DNA of 45,919 bases from Caldithrix sp. (GTDB taxonomy: Bacteria; KSB1; UBA2214; DYKH01): contig DYKH01000033.1 in NCBI GenBank assembly GCA_020722685.1, positions 1-45,919 on the forward strand, in the 5' to 3' direction. The notes beneath the pieces are model-generated. The model was not told where the DNA came from. It saw only the letters and a program-made list of their open reading frames with translations, and did no database searches. Made by a program: the position numbers and the translations under genes. Positions 35,071 through 42,787 of this stretch are shown here, piece after piece (within the stretch, counting starts at the first letter, position 1; each line of letters opens with the position of its first letter).

Positions 35071-36990
35071 TCAGTCAGTCGCTTTGGTATTAACCTTATC
35101 TTGAATCTCCGAAATGATGTCCTCAATGTTCGCGGCACCCTGATCGCCCTCTCTACGCTTGCGGACCGATAGAGTGCCAGTATCCACTTCCTTCTGCCCT
35201 ATGATCAGCATGTAGGGGATCTTCATGGTTTCAGCTTCCCGTATCTTATAGCCGACTTTTTCATTGCGATCATCGATCCCGGCTCGCACACCCGCGGCAA
35301 CGAGCTTTTCGCGCACCTGCTGCGCATACTCTTGCTGCTTGTCGGTGATGGGTATGACCATCGCCTGCACCGGAGCGAGCCAAAGCGGAAAGGCTCCGCC
35401 AAAATGCTCAATCAAGATGCCAAAGAAGCGCTCCAAAGAGCCCAGCAGGGCTCGATGAATCATGATAGGTTGATGCTTATTGCCGTCCTGCCCGACAAAG
35501 CCGATGTCGAAGCGCTCCGGCTCATTAAAGTCAACCTGAATGGTGGACAATTGCCAAGTCCGATTCAACACGTCACGAATCTTGATGTCGATCTTCGGCC
35601 CATAGAATACGCCTTCGCCCGGGTCGATTTGATACTCCAGACCGGCAGTCTCCAAGCCGTTCTTGAGCGCCTCAGTGGCTTTTTCCCAGTTTTCCAGACG
35701 ACCGACAGAATTTTGCGGGCGAGTGGAAAGGAAAAACTGGTAATCGGAAAAGCCAAATGATTTGAGTATATGCAGACAGAATGCAAGTAGACGGGAAATT
35801 TCATCGTCCAATTGATCTGGCCGGCAAAAAAGATGCGCATCGTCCTGCGTGAATCCCCGCACTCGCAATAATCCATGAAGGACGCCCGATCTCTCATAAC
35901 GGTAGACGGTGCCCAGTTCTGCCCAACGAAACGGCAGATCGCGATAGCTGCGAGTCTGGCTTTTGAAAATCATCACGTGGAATGGGCAATTCATCGGCTT
36001 GGCCAGATACTCGATCTCGTCCACCTTCATCGAGCCGAACATGTTGTCTTTGAAAAAGCCCGTATGCCCGCTGGTGACCCACAAATCCCGGCGGGCGATG
36101 TGTGGCGAGTTAACGAATTCATACCCGGCAAGCAGGTGTTCTTGCCGCCAAAACTCTTCGATCTTGTGCCGAATGAAAGCGCCTTTGGGATGCCACAGCA
36201 CCAGCCCGGGGCCAACTTCCTCGTTGATGCTGAACAAATCCAGCTCGCGACCCAAGCGGCGATGATCTCGCTTTTTCGCTTCCTCGATGCGCTGTAAATA
36301 TTCATCCAACTGGCTTTTCTTGGGGAACGAAATGCCATAAATTCTCTGCAAGCGGGGATTCTTTTCATCGCCCAACCAATAAGAGCCAGCAACACTCAGC
36401 AGCTTGAAATACTTGATGTAGCCGGTAGACGGCACGTGGGGGCCGCTACACAAATCGGTAAAGCCGTCTTCCTTATAGATGCTGGGCGGTTCGCCGAGCC
36501 GGTCGATCTGCTCGACTTTGTAATCCTCGTTGAGGCTTTTGAACAGAGCGATGGCCTCTTCCCTGGAAAGCTCTTCACGAACGAACGGCGAATCGGCAGC
36601 GACAATTTCTTGCATCTTGCTTTCGATGCGGCCCAGATCTTCGGGAGTAAACGCCTCCGGCACATCGATGTCGTAGTAAAAGCCTTCTTCCACCGGAGGG
36701 CCAAAGGCGAACTTGGCCTGAGGAAAGATCTCCTTGACTGCATGAGCCATGACGTGCGCGGTGCTGTGCCAATAGACTTTCTGGCCTTCTGGCGAATCCG
36801 GCAAGAGGAACAAAAGTTCTCCGTCCTCGGTTATGGGGCGGGACAAATCAATCACTTTGCCGCCAAAAATCGCTGCAATGCTCTCGCGCTGCAGGCGGCC
36901 TTTTAGCTCCGCCAAAATATCAACGGGACGAATACCCGCCTCATAGGCTTTCGTGCTACCATCGGGGAATGTTATCGCAATGCTGGGCAC
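35071..36990 (-). CDS. thrS: Threonyl-tRNA synthetase
   Basis: The 639-residue enzyme contains the N-terminal TGS domain (IAITFPDGSTKAYEAG), the editing N2 domain with HSTAHVMAHAVKEIFPQAKFA and a GFYYDID motif, and the class II core with zinc-site cysteine in KPMNCPFHVMIF, RWAELGTVYRYERSGVLHGL and IMIHRALLGSLERFFGILIEH. A C-terminal anticodon-binding domain completes it. The start is a GTG with AAGGA 6 bases upstream. It lies about 110 bp downstream of tRNA-Val, beyond a hairpin terminator, and 128 bp upstream of infC. Confidence 0.98.
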   Translation of the reverse strand: MPSIAITFPDGSTKAYEAGIRPVDILAELKGRLQRESIAAIFGGKVIDLSRPITEDGELLFLLPDSPEGQKVYWHSTAHVMAHAVKEIFPQAKFAFGPPVEEGFYYDIDVPEAFTPEDLGRIESKMQEIVAADSPFVREELSREEAIALFKSLNEDYKVEQIDRLGEPPSIYKEDGFTDLCSGPHVPSTGYIKYFKLLSVAGSYWLGDEKNPRLQRIYGISFPKKSQLDEYLQRIEEAKKRDHRRLGRELDLFSINEEVGPGLVLWHPKGAFIRHKIEEFWRQEHLLAGYEFVNSPHIARRDLWVTSGHTGFFKDNMFGSMKVDEIEYLAKPMNCPFHVMIFKSQTRSYRDLPFRWAELGTVYRYERSGVLHGLLRVRGFTQDDAHLFCRPDQLDDEISRLLAFCLHILKSFGFSDYQFFLSTRPQNSVGRLENWEKATEALKNGLETAGLEYQIDPGEGVFYGPKIDIKIRDVLNRTWQLSTIQVDFNEPERFDIGFVGQDGNKHQPIMIHRALLGSLERFFGILIEHFGGAFPLWLAPVQAMVIPITDKQQEYAQQVREKLVAAGVRAGIDDRNEKVGYKIREAETMKIPYMLIIGQKEVDTGTLSVRKRREGDQGAANIEDIISEIQDKVNTKATD

Positions 36991-37020
36991 AAGTTTTCCT
37001 TCTATACATCCACGCAGGGA

Positions 37021-37051
37021 TAGAAATAAGAAACCGCCTCAAAAAGGCGGT
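37021..37051 (-). terminator. Terminator between tRNA-Val and thrS
   Basis: ACCGCC-TTTTTGA-GGCGGT hairpin on the minus strand followed by TTCTTATTTCT. The T run is interrupted, so partial read-through into thrS is possible. Confidence 0.65.
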
Positions 37052-37100
37052 ACCGTTCTTTTTTGAAGACCAGGATTTGCATGAAAAGCAATGGTGCAGG

Positions 37101-37174
37101 TGGGCGGTACTGGATTTGAACCAGTGACCCCTTGCATGTCAAGCAAGTACTCTAACCAACTGAGCTAACCGCCC
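37101..37174 (-). tRNA. tRNA-Val (anticodon GAC)
   Basis: A 74-nt cloverleaf: GGGCGGT acceptor, AGCTCAGTTGG D arm, CTTGC/GCAAG anticodon stem with loop TTGACAT (anticodon GAC), TTCAAATC T loop and discriminator A. The next bases are CCT, so CCA is not encoded. Confidence 0.95.
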
Positions 37175-37223
37175 TTGTTTGGACTGCCTTCTTTGCCTAG
37201 AATGAATAAACTAAAATCCGGCT

Positions 37224-37253
37224 ATAAAAAAAGCGTACCTTCTTGGTTACGCT
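37224..37253 (-). terminator. Intrinsic terminator between tRNA-Leu and tRNA-Val
   Basis: AGCGTA-ACC...GG-TACGCT forms a strong hairpin on the minus strand followed by TTTTTTTAT. It separates tRNA-Val from the Gly-Cys-Leu group. Confidence 0.85.
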
Positions 37254-37292
37254 GCTGTTCTCATCTCAGGCTTGAGAACTCGATCTTCTCGT

Positions 37293-37381
37293 TGGTGCCG
37301 AGGGCCGGAATCGAACCGGCACGGACTTTACAGCCCGAGGGATTTTAAGTCCCTTGCGTCTACCTATTCCGCCACCCCGGC
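37293..37381 (-). tRNA. tRNA-Leu (anticodon TAA)
   Basis: A class II tRNA with acceptor GCCGGGG, AGGGA/TCCCT anticodon stem with loop CTTAAAA (anticodon TAA), a long variable arm (CGGGCTGTAAAGTCCG), TTCGATTC T loop, discriminator A and encoded CCA at 37293-37295. Confidence 0.95.
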
Positions 37382-37402
37382 ACGATTCGCCTTTTCAGCC
37401 TT

Positions 37403-37477
<75 letters not shown>

Positions 37478-37482
37478 GCTAC

Positions 37483-37557
37483 TGGAGCGGGAGACGGGAC
37501 TTGAACCCGCGACCCCAACCTTGGCAAGGTTGTGTTCTACCACTGAACTACTCCCGC
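37483..37557 (-). tRNA. tRNA-Gly (anticodon GCC)
   Basis: Acceptor GCGGGAG, CAACC/GGTTG anticodon stem with loop TTGCCAA (anticodon GCC), TTCAAGTC T loop, discriminator T and encoded CCA at 37483-37485. It is the first gene of the tRNA transcript. Confidence 0.95.
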
Positions 37558-37570
37558 GCAAAAGCGTGCA

Positions 37571-37599
37571 AATATAGCTATCTTTGTGGCGTTATGCAA
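37571..37599 (-). promoter_or_regulatory. Promoter for the tRNA-Gly-Cys-Leu transcript
   Basis: TTGCAT (37594-37599), a 17-base spacer and TATATT (37571-37576), continuing TTGCACGC, on the minus strand, 14 bp before tRNA-Gly. It is the clearest example of the TTGCAT-N17-TATATTTG form in the window. Confidence 0.85.
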
Positions 37600-37771
37600 C
37601 TCTTTTTTTCGTCAGGCAAAACTTTTTCCAAAATCCCTTCCGCAAACCTCTCCTAACGATAGTACTAAATGTTCGAATAGCATCAATAACGTGCTTCTTG
37701 GCTGCCCGTAATACATACACCGAAAGGAGGCTCCTACGACTTTTCTAAGCGACGGGGTCAAATCTCAAAAA

Positions 37772-37954
37772 ATGATCATCACCTGCGAAGATTGTGGGAA
37801 AGTAGTCCATTATGACCTTGTGCATGACGAGGATGTGGAAATAATTTTCTCGAATTTTCGGTGCGACAAAAAATGCAATCCCGACCTTCGCAGCTATATC
37901 ACGGTTGGCCGTCTCGTCCTTGAAGAACTGACGGAAGACGCGATAGCTGAGTAG
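37772..37954 (+). CDS. Small CxxC protein of unknown function
   Basis: The 60-residue product MIITCEDCGKVVHYDL... has a CEDC pair and a CDKKC pair, suggesting a small metal-binding domain, and ends in an acidic helix (LVLEELTEDAIAE). I do not recognise the family. A plus-strand intrinsic terminator 116 bp after the stop supports a real transcript. The ATG at 37772 has no ribosome binding site, but AAAGGAGG at 37722-37729 lies 5 bases before an in-frame ACG. If that codon were used, 12 residues would be added. It is divergent from the tRNA cluster. Confidence 0.5.
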   Translation: MIITCEDCGKVVHYDLVHDEDVEIIFSNFRCDKKCNPDLRSYITVGRLVLEELTEDAIAE

Positions 37955-38069
37955 AATTCGCACGACGAGCAGACTTTGGCTCCAAGGTTTTGCAACTTTG
38001 GCATCACATCGGGATTCCTGTGCTCTTGCTCAGCATGAAGCCTCGCGTGCCATTAAATCGACATTTTTC

Positions 38070-38116
38070 TGCGACGATTCGCCTTTGATAGAAGGCACCG
38101 TCGCATTTTTATTTTT
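38070..38116 (+). terminator. Intrinsic terminator for the small CxxC gene
   Basis: TGCGACG pairs with CGTCGCA around an inner GCCTT-TGATAG-AAGGC hairpin, followed by TTTTTATTTTT on the plus strand. It points away from the minus-strand gene that ends at 38231. Confidence 0.88.
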
Positions 38117-38166
38117 ACTTGGAAGCGATGCTCTCTCAAGAACTATGCAGCTTCGATTTCAGTATC

Positions 38167-38200
38167 AATCTCGTTCGGATAGCAGTTTGAAAACGAGATT
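38167..38200. repeat. Inverted repeat 3' of the T9SS-tagged protein gene
   Basis: AATCTCGTT and AACGAGATT form a perfect 9-bp stem around a 16-base loop, 31 bp beyond the stop codon of the gene at 38231-40288. No T run follows on the minus strand, so it may stabilise the mRNA end. Confidence 0.45.
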
Positions 38201-38230
38201 GCGTTGCTCCCCCAGTAAATGAGGTATTGC

Positions 38231-40288
38231 CTATCGAAGTATTAGGAGCTTGCGACTCTTAGAAAAAGGTCCCGCCTCAAGCCGGTAAAAGTAGATTCCA
38301 CTGGGTAGATCGGCGGCATTAAAGATCACTTCATGGGCGCCGGCTTCTCGCCATCCCGCTGCCAAAGTTCGTACCTCGCGTCCCAGAACATCAAACACCT
38401 TCAAAATAGCGTACTGCGCTTCGGGCAGAGTGAAACTTATTTTCGTTTCCGGATTGAACGGGTTAGGAAAATTTTGCATCAATGAGTATTCCTTAGGCGT
38501 GCTTTTGCCGGACACGGCTTTTTCTTGAACGGATGTATAATTCATCGCCGCATCTTTGGCAGCATAAAAGTCGAGCCAATAAAGCCACCAGTTATTCAAG
38601 ACGCTGTCGGTGACACCCACATACCGGGGCAAGTGGTTGAACCACCAGCGCAAATATCCCAAATGCGAACACCCCCATTCACTGCAATTGATGACTCGGC
38701 TTTGATCCAATAGAATGGGGTACCGCTTCCAATTATCCGCATAGGTGGTGACGTATCGTCGATTGCCATAATCATAATCGGACATGCCATTGGGAGGAAA
38801 GTGTATGCCGCCCACTTGCGCCTTCCCAGGCCGATCTTTGTCGATGGTGGTAAATAGCTCCCAGTAATTTTGCTCCTGCGCATTGCTGTCCCATCTGCCA
38901 AAAGCCTTCCATAACGCACTCTCCATGCGATGACCGAAACTTTCCATCGCCTCTGCAATGCCCCGCTCGTAGTTTAGTCCCATCACCGAAATCAGTCTTT
39001 TCAGGCCTGGATGGCTTAACGGCGGCGAGTTCCACCAAAACCCATCCGGCCCCACCAGACGCGATTCGTACATGGCGGCAAAGGGATAGGCATACACCCA
39101 GACTTCATCTATTTGGCCGTTGTTACGCTTTTCGGCTAAGCCGTAATAGTCGATCATGGCGTTGTAATCGAATTGAATCCGATTCTCCACCTCGGCTATA
39201 TGCTGCATGGTTCCCTGAACATCCCTGCCGTACAGTCTTGAATCGGAGCTGAAAAAGTAAGTTAGGGTATCGACGGTCATAAACTGCCCGTCCAAGCGGC
39301 TAAAAACCGCTTGATCGTCGTGCGTCTCCACAATCTGGAATTGAATCACTCCATCGCTGGCTTCGCTGAATTCGGAAACGAGTTGATTGGCCAGACTCAC
39401 CGGGTTGCTCCAGCCGCGCACTTGATGGATTCTTCGCCCATTAATTGAATCGATAACCTGATCCTGCATGACCAGAGCCACCTTGACTATGCGGGGCGCA
39501 TCCTTCGTGGCGACAAAATCATTTACCACTGAGACCATCGTCGTCCCGGAAATCAGGGCATTAGCCGCACGCACCGTTGCCGTACCTAATGCGACGCCGT
39601 AAATCCTGCCGAACTCATCCACGGTAACGACTGAAGGATTATCCGAGCTCCAACCGATACCGAGACTCAGATCGTAAGGATAGGTTCGTCCGGTAGAATC
39701 GCGCATCAACGTGCTCAACTGCACGGACGTGCCCGGCACCAATTTGGGGGACTCGGGCATAATGACCAAAGAAGTGAGCACGATGACTTTGAAAAGTGTC
39801 CATTCGCCCACATAGATGTTATGCGTCTGCGGATTGCGGATTGTTAAGCGCAGAACTTTGGCCTCTATCGAGGGGAAACGGGTGGAATCCACGACGAAAG
39901 CTGTGATCTGCCGATTGCTCACCAAGCGCAAGTAGCTGTGGGTGCGATTTGCCAAATCCTCCAGAGTATTAGCGCTTTCGAGGCTCCATTGACCGTTGTT
40001 GAACAAATAGAGTGCACTCTTGGCGATGGGCAGCGGAGTCGTGAACTGGAGAGTGATCCTTAGACTGTCAGTGTTATTCGCCACTGCCTCGGTAAAGGAA
40101 TTGTTGTCGAACAGCCGAGCGACATTTCCAATCGCAAAAGCAGGTTCCGCTGCGGCTTGGATAGCGCCGTTAGCCAAACCGGCGCTAACGTCCGCCGGAA
40201 TGGTTTGTTGGATTTGGGCGTGCGCCGAAATCACCTCCATCACCCCAATAAGAGCCAACAAAATTGTAAGGATAGTACGCCTTTTCAT
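38231..40288 (-). CDS. T9SS-secreted protein with a BIG2-like domain and an unknown catalytic-type domain
   Basis: The 685-residue protein starts at 40288 (GGAGG 9 bases upstream) with the signal peptide MKRRTILTILLALIGVMEVISAHAQ-type region. A beta-rich N-terminal module (about residues 25-180) precedes a BIG2/Ig-like domain (LVPGTSVQLSTLMRDSTG, WSSDNPSVVTVDEFGRI). A 320-residue domain of unknown family follows, with VWVYAYPFAAMYESR, WWNSPPLSHPG, NYERGIAEAMESFGHRMES and GGIHFPPNGMSDYDYGN. The C-terminus is a Por-type sorting domain (MQNFPNPFNPETKISFTL, VFDVLGREVRTLA, GIYFYRL), so it is exported by T9SS to the surface or medium. The E-FGHRMES stretch could bind a metal, but that is a guess. 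It lies 22 bp after the GH63-like lipoprotein gene. Confidence 0.85.
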   Translation of the reverse strand: MKRRTILTILLALIGVMEVISAHAQIQQTIPADVSAGLANGAIQAAAEPAFAIGNVARLFDNNSFTEAVANNTDSLRITLQFTTPLPIAKSALYLFNNGQWSLESANTLEDLANRTHSYLRLVSNRQITAFVVDSTRFPSIEAKVLRLTIRNPQTHNIYVGEWTLFKVIVLTSLVIMPESPKLVPGTSVQLSTLMRDSTGRTYPYDLSLGIGWSSDNPSVVTVDEFGRIYGVALGTATVRAANALISGTTMVSVVNDFVATKDAPRIVKVALVMQDQVIDSINGRRIHQVRGWSNPVSLANQLVSEFSEASDGVIQFQIVETHDDQAVFSRLDGQFMTVDTLTYFFSSDSRLYGRDVQGTMQHIAEVENRIQFDYNAMIDYYGLAEKRNNGQIDEVWVYAYPFAAMYESRLVGPDGFWWNSPPLSHPGLKRLISVMGLNYERGIAEAMESFGHRMESALWKAFGRWDSNAQEQNYWELFTTIDKDRPGKAQVGGIHFPPNGMSDYDYGNRRYVTTYADNWKRYPILLDQSRVINCSEWGCSHLGYLRWWFNHLPRYVGVTDSVLNNWWLYWLDFYAAKDAAMNYTSVQEKAVSGKSTPKEYSLMQNFPNPFNPETKISFTLPEAQYAILKVFDVLGREVRTLAAGWREAGAHEVIFNAADLPSGIYFYRLEAGPFSKSRKLLILR

Positions 40289-40310
40289 TTTTTCTTTACC
40301 TCCGACAAAA

Positions 40311-42713
40311 CTAATCAAAACTGATGTTGTAGATGCCTCCGTTTTTGGCCTCAAAAGCCAGAGTGCCTTGTGATTTTCTTAGTCCTTGGGTGACGATCAC
40401 CTGTTCCGTCTCGGACCTGACCTGGACGGCAAGAGGCGTTGGCGTTCGGTAATCTATGCTGACTCTGAGATACATCGTCTTGACTTCGTAGCCAAGATCA
40501 AAAGTTATTTCTCGATACCGCAAGTTCGTTATGCGATACTTCTTACCGTTCAGCAAAAACTGTTTTGGAAAAGCCGGAGCCAGATAAAACTCCGCGTCCG
40601 TGTTAGCATCACCCTCGCGAAAGCCGATGATATTGCGAATGATGTTCATTGGCAGCGTTGCGCCCCAGCCATAATTCTCCCCGCCGGCGGGCCTCTCTGC
40701 GATTGGCCAAAACTCATTGGCGACGCCGGGAATTCGATATGAAAAAGGCTGGTCCTTATCCACGAATATCGCCGTCTGCGCATCAGTGCGTTGATAAACC
40801 CTATCGGCAATGTCGGCGATCGCTTCGCCGGCGATCAACTGCGATCCCGCATTCCAAGCGGCCTCGCAAAAGGCAAAGACCTGCGGCGGCCATTCCAACC
40901 AATGACGCGGGTGATCCCGGAAATACTGAAACATCGGTCGAATAGCGCTTACCTGTTCGGCTGTGGCAATCCCACAGGTGAGCGGACTCAACATCATCAC
41001 GTCAACATAGTTTTCCAAGACAATGGGCTTGTTGGTGCGCGCATCAAAGTCACGAAACCAGCCATCGACAAACATCGATCGGGTGTTATGAATCCTGCGG
41101 TCTGCAAGCTGATTCCAGTACCGCTGGTCTTCCACCTCGCCGGCGATCTTGGCAAAGAGCACCATATTGTTCATGGCCTCTGCCATACTGGCTTCCACGT
41201 CCACCGTGCGGACGTAATCTGCTACGGCCCCCTCCTGGCCGCTGGAAATCAAAAAGCGTCTTGATCCGTCTTGGCCCGATTCCCAGCTATTATTGCAATG
41301 CAGCCAGCCTTCCTGATCAGCGCGATGCTGCAGCCACCACTCAATGTAGGCCTTCAAGTAAGGATAGAGCTTTTTGATCCACTCGTCATCGACTGTTGAC
41401 TGGTAGACGGATTTTATCACGTGGAATGGAAACCCCCACATGGGAGCTGTACCGCACTCCGAGCCATCTTCCGAGATCATGTTAACGCTGCCGTCCTCAC
41501 GGGTGCAAGGAACATTCGGCACCGGAGCATCGGCAAAGGTGCCGTACATGACCTCTTTGGCCAAATCAGGTTCAGCATAACTAAGGGTCATCATGTCCAA
41601 GCTGGTCTCACCCAGCACGGCGCGCGGAGAATGCACCTGCATGGCATCCCAAAAATGCTTGTAAATGCCGATGGGACGCCTCACGTTCATGCGCAAAGTT
41701 TCCCAATCATAGACCCAGCCATGTTTCCACTGCTCCGGCCAGTCCCCTTGCAGCATGGGAGATTTGCGCCAGAAAGACTGATCCTCGGCGAGCTGCTTCT
41801 GCAGAACAACAAGCGCCTCTTGCAGGGCTGTTTTGTATTCTCTGCTTGCCTCCTCTTGATTTTTGCCGCGACTGAGACAAATCAAAGTCGAAAGGCTTCC
41901 TTTTGCAGGAACGGAGAGATGATAACTTTGCGTCATTCGCAGGGGACCGCGACCATGAATCGTCGCCCTTGCGACCGAGGTGGTGTCCTTTTGGCGCAGC
42001 CATCTCTCCCACTGCTCTTCCGATTCAGTGGACTTGTGCGCCAAGCTTTTCTGGTTGGCGCCCAAAACAAAGACGTCGCCATAGGCCCAAATCTTGCTGA
42101 TGCCGGCATCCAGGTCGGGGGAGTAGCTTGCCACCAGTCCGTCGCTTCCCCACCATTTGGTCTCCCACAAGCCATAAAGGTTGGTTGCGTGCAAATCAAT
42201 CGACTGGCTCGCATCGCGGGAATTTTCCAGCTCAACTAAGCAGGCGAGCGAATGTTCTCGGGGAAGAAAAAACTTTAGACTGACGTCTACTCCGGCGTAT
42301 TCCCAGTCATAGCTAATCATGTTTTTGCTGTGATATTCGGAAGAAAGCCGGATGCCGTTCGAGGTAAAATCATCAGAGCTTAGAAAAACCTTGTCTCCCA
42401 CCGCCACGCTCATCAGCAAGAAGGACAAGTAGTTCACGTGATCGCGTACACCACCGCCATAATTGCCCTTAAAGTCGGTTCGCCACCAGCCAAAACCTAA
42501 GGACGGCACCGAGCGGATGACACCGCTGCGATTGAACACCATGCTGTGATAGGGATTGTCAATGTAGCCATGCGGGGTGTAATGACCCGCGGGAAAGGTG
42601 GAAGGTACGGTTGTTCGACGGGCATCCTGTGCATTCGCTGAGAACTCTGGTTTGTCTATGGCTGAACAAGCTCCAACGAGTAAGAGTCCCCCCAAAAGTA
42701 TCTTGATCTTCAC
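40311..42713 (-). CDS. GH63/MGH1-like glycoside hydrolase, lipoprotein
   Basis: The 800-residue protein begins with the lipoprotein signal KIKILLGGLLLVGAC; Cys16 would be lipidated. After a beta-sandwich region (to about residue 310) comes an (alpha/alpha)6 barrel of the GH63/MGH1 type, with WKHGWVYDWETLRMNVRRP, GETSLDMMTLSYA, GTAPMWGFPFHVIKSVYQ, CNNSWESGQDGSRRF and GGENYGWGATLPMN. The WESGQD motif resembles the region around the catalytic acid in this clan; members act on alpha-glucosides or related glycans. The start is a GTG with GAGGA upstream, 75 bp after the next gene. Adjacent T9SS proteins suggest a shared glycan target. The exact substrate is unknown. Confidence 0.88.
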   Translation of the reverse strand: MKIKILLGGLLLVGACSAIDKPEFSANAQDARRTTVPSTFPAGHYTPHGYIDNPYHSMVFNRSGVIRSVPSLGFGWWRTDFKGNYGGGVRDHVNYLSFLLMSVAVGDKVFLSSDDFTSNGIRLSSEYHSKNMISYDWEYAGVDVSLKFFLPREHSLACLVELENSRDASQSIDLHATNLYGLWETKWWGSDGLVASYSPDLDAGISKIWAYGDVFVLGANQKSLAHKSTESEEQWERWLRQKDTTSVARATIHGRGPLRMTQSYHLSVPAKGSLSTLICLSRGKNQEEASREYKTALQEALVVLQKQLAEDQSFWRKSPMLQGDWPEQWKHGWVYDWETLRMNVRRPIGIYKHFWDAMQVHSPRAVLGETSLDMMTLSYAEPDLAKEVMYGTFADAPVPNVPCTREDGSVNMISEDGSECGTAPMWGFPFHVIKSVYQSTVDDEWIKKLYPYLKAYIEWWLQHRADQEGWLHCNNSWESGQDGSRRFLISSGQEGAVADYVRTVDVEASMAEAMNNMVLFAKIAGEVEDQRYWNQLADRRIHNTRSMFVDGWFRDFDARTNKPIVLENYVDVMMLSPLTCGIATAEQVSAIRPMFQYFRDHPRHWLEWPPQVFAFCEAAWNAGSQLIAGEAIADIADRVYQRTDAQTAIFVDKDQPFSYRIPGVANEFWPIAERPAGGENYGWGATLPMNIIRNIIGFREGDANTDAEFYLAPAFPKQFLLNGKKYRITNLRYREITFDLGYEVKTMYLRVSIDYRTPTPLAVQVRSETEQVIVTQGLRKSQGTLAFEAKNGGIYNISFD

Positions 42714-42787
42714 GGATTCCTCGCTAGAATAGAAACCTGAAAGCGGCCTGCGGTGATGAACAACGCCTGCTTGAATGTGATCGCGCC

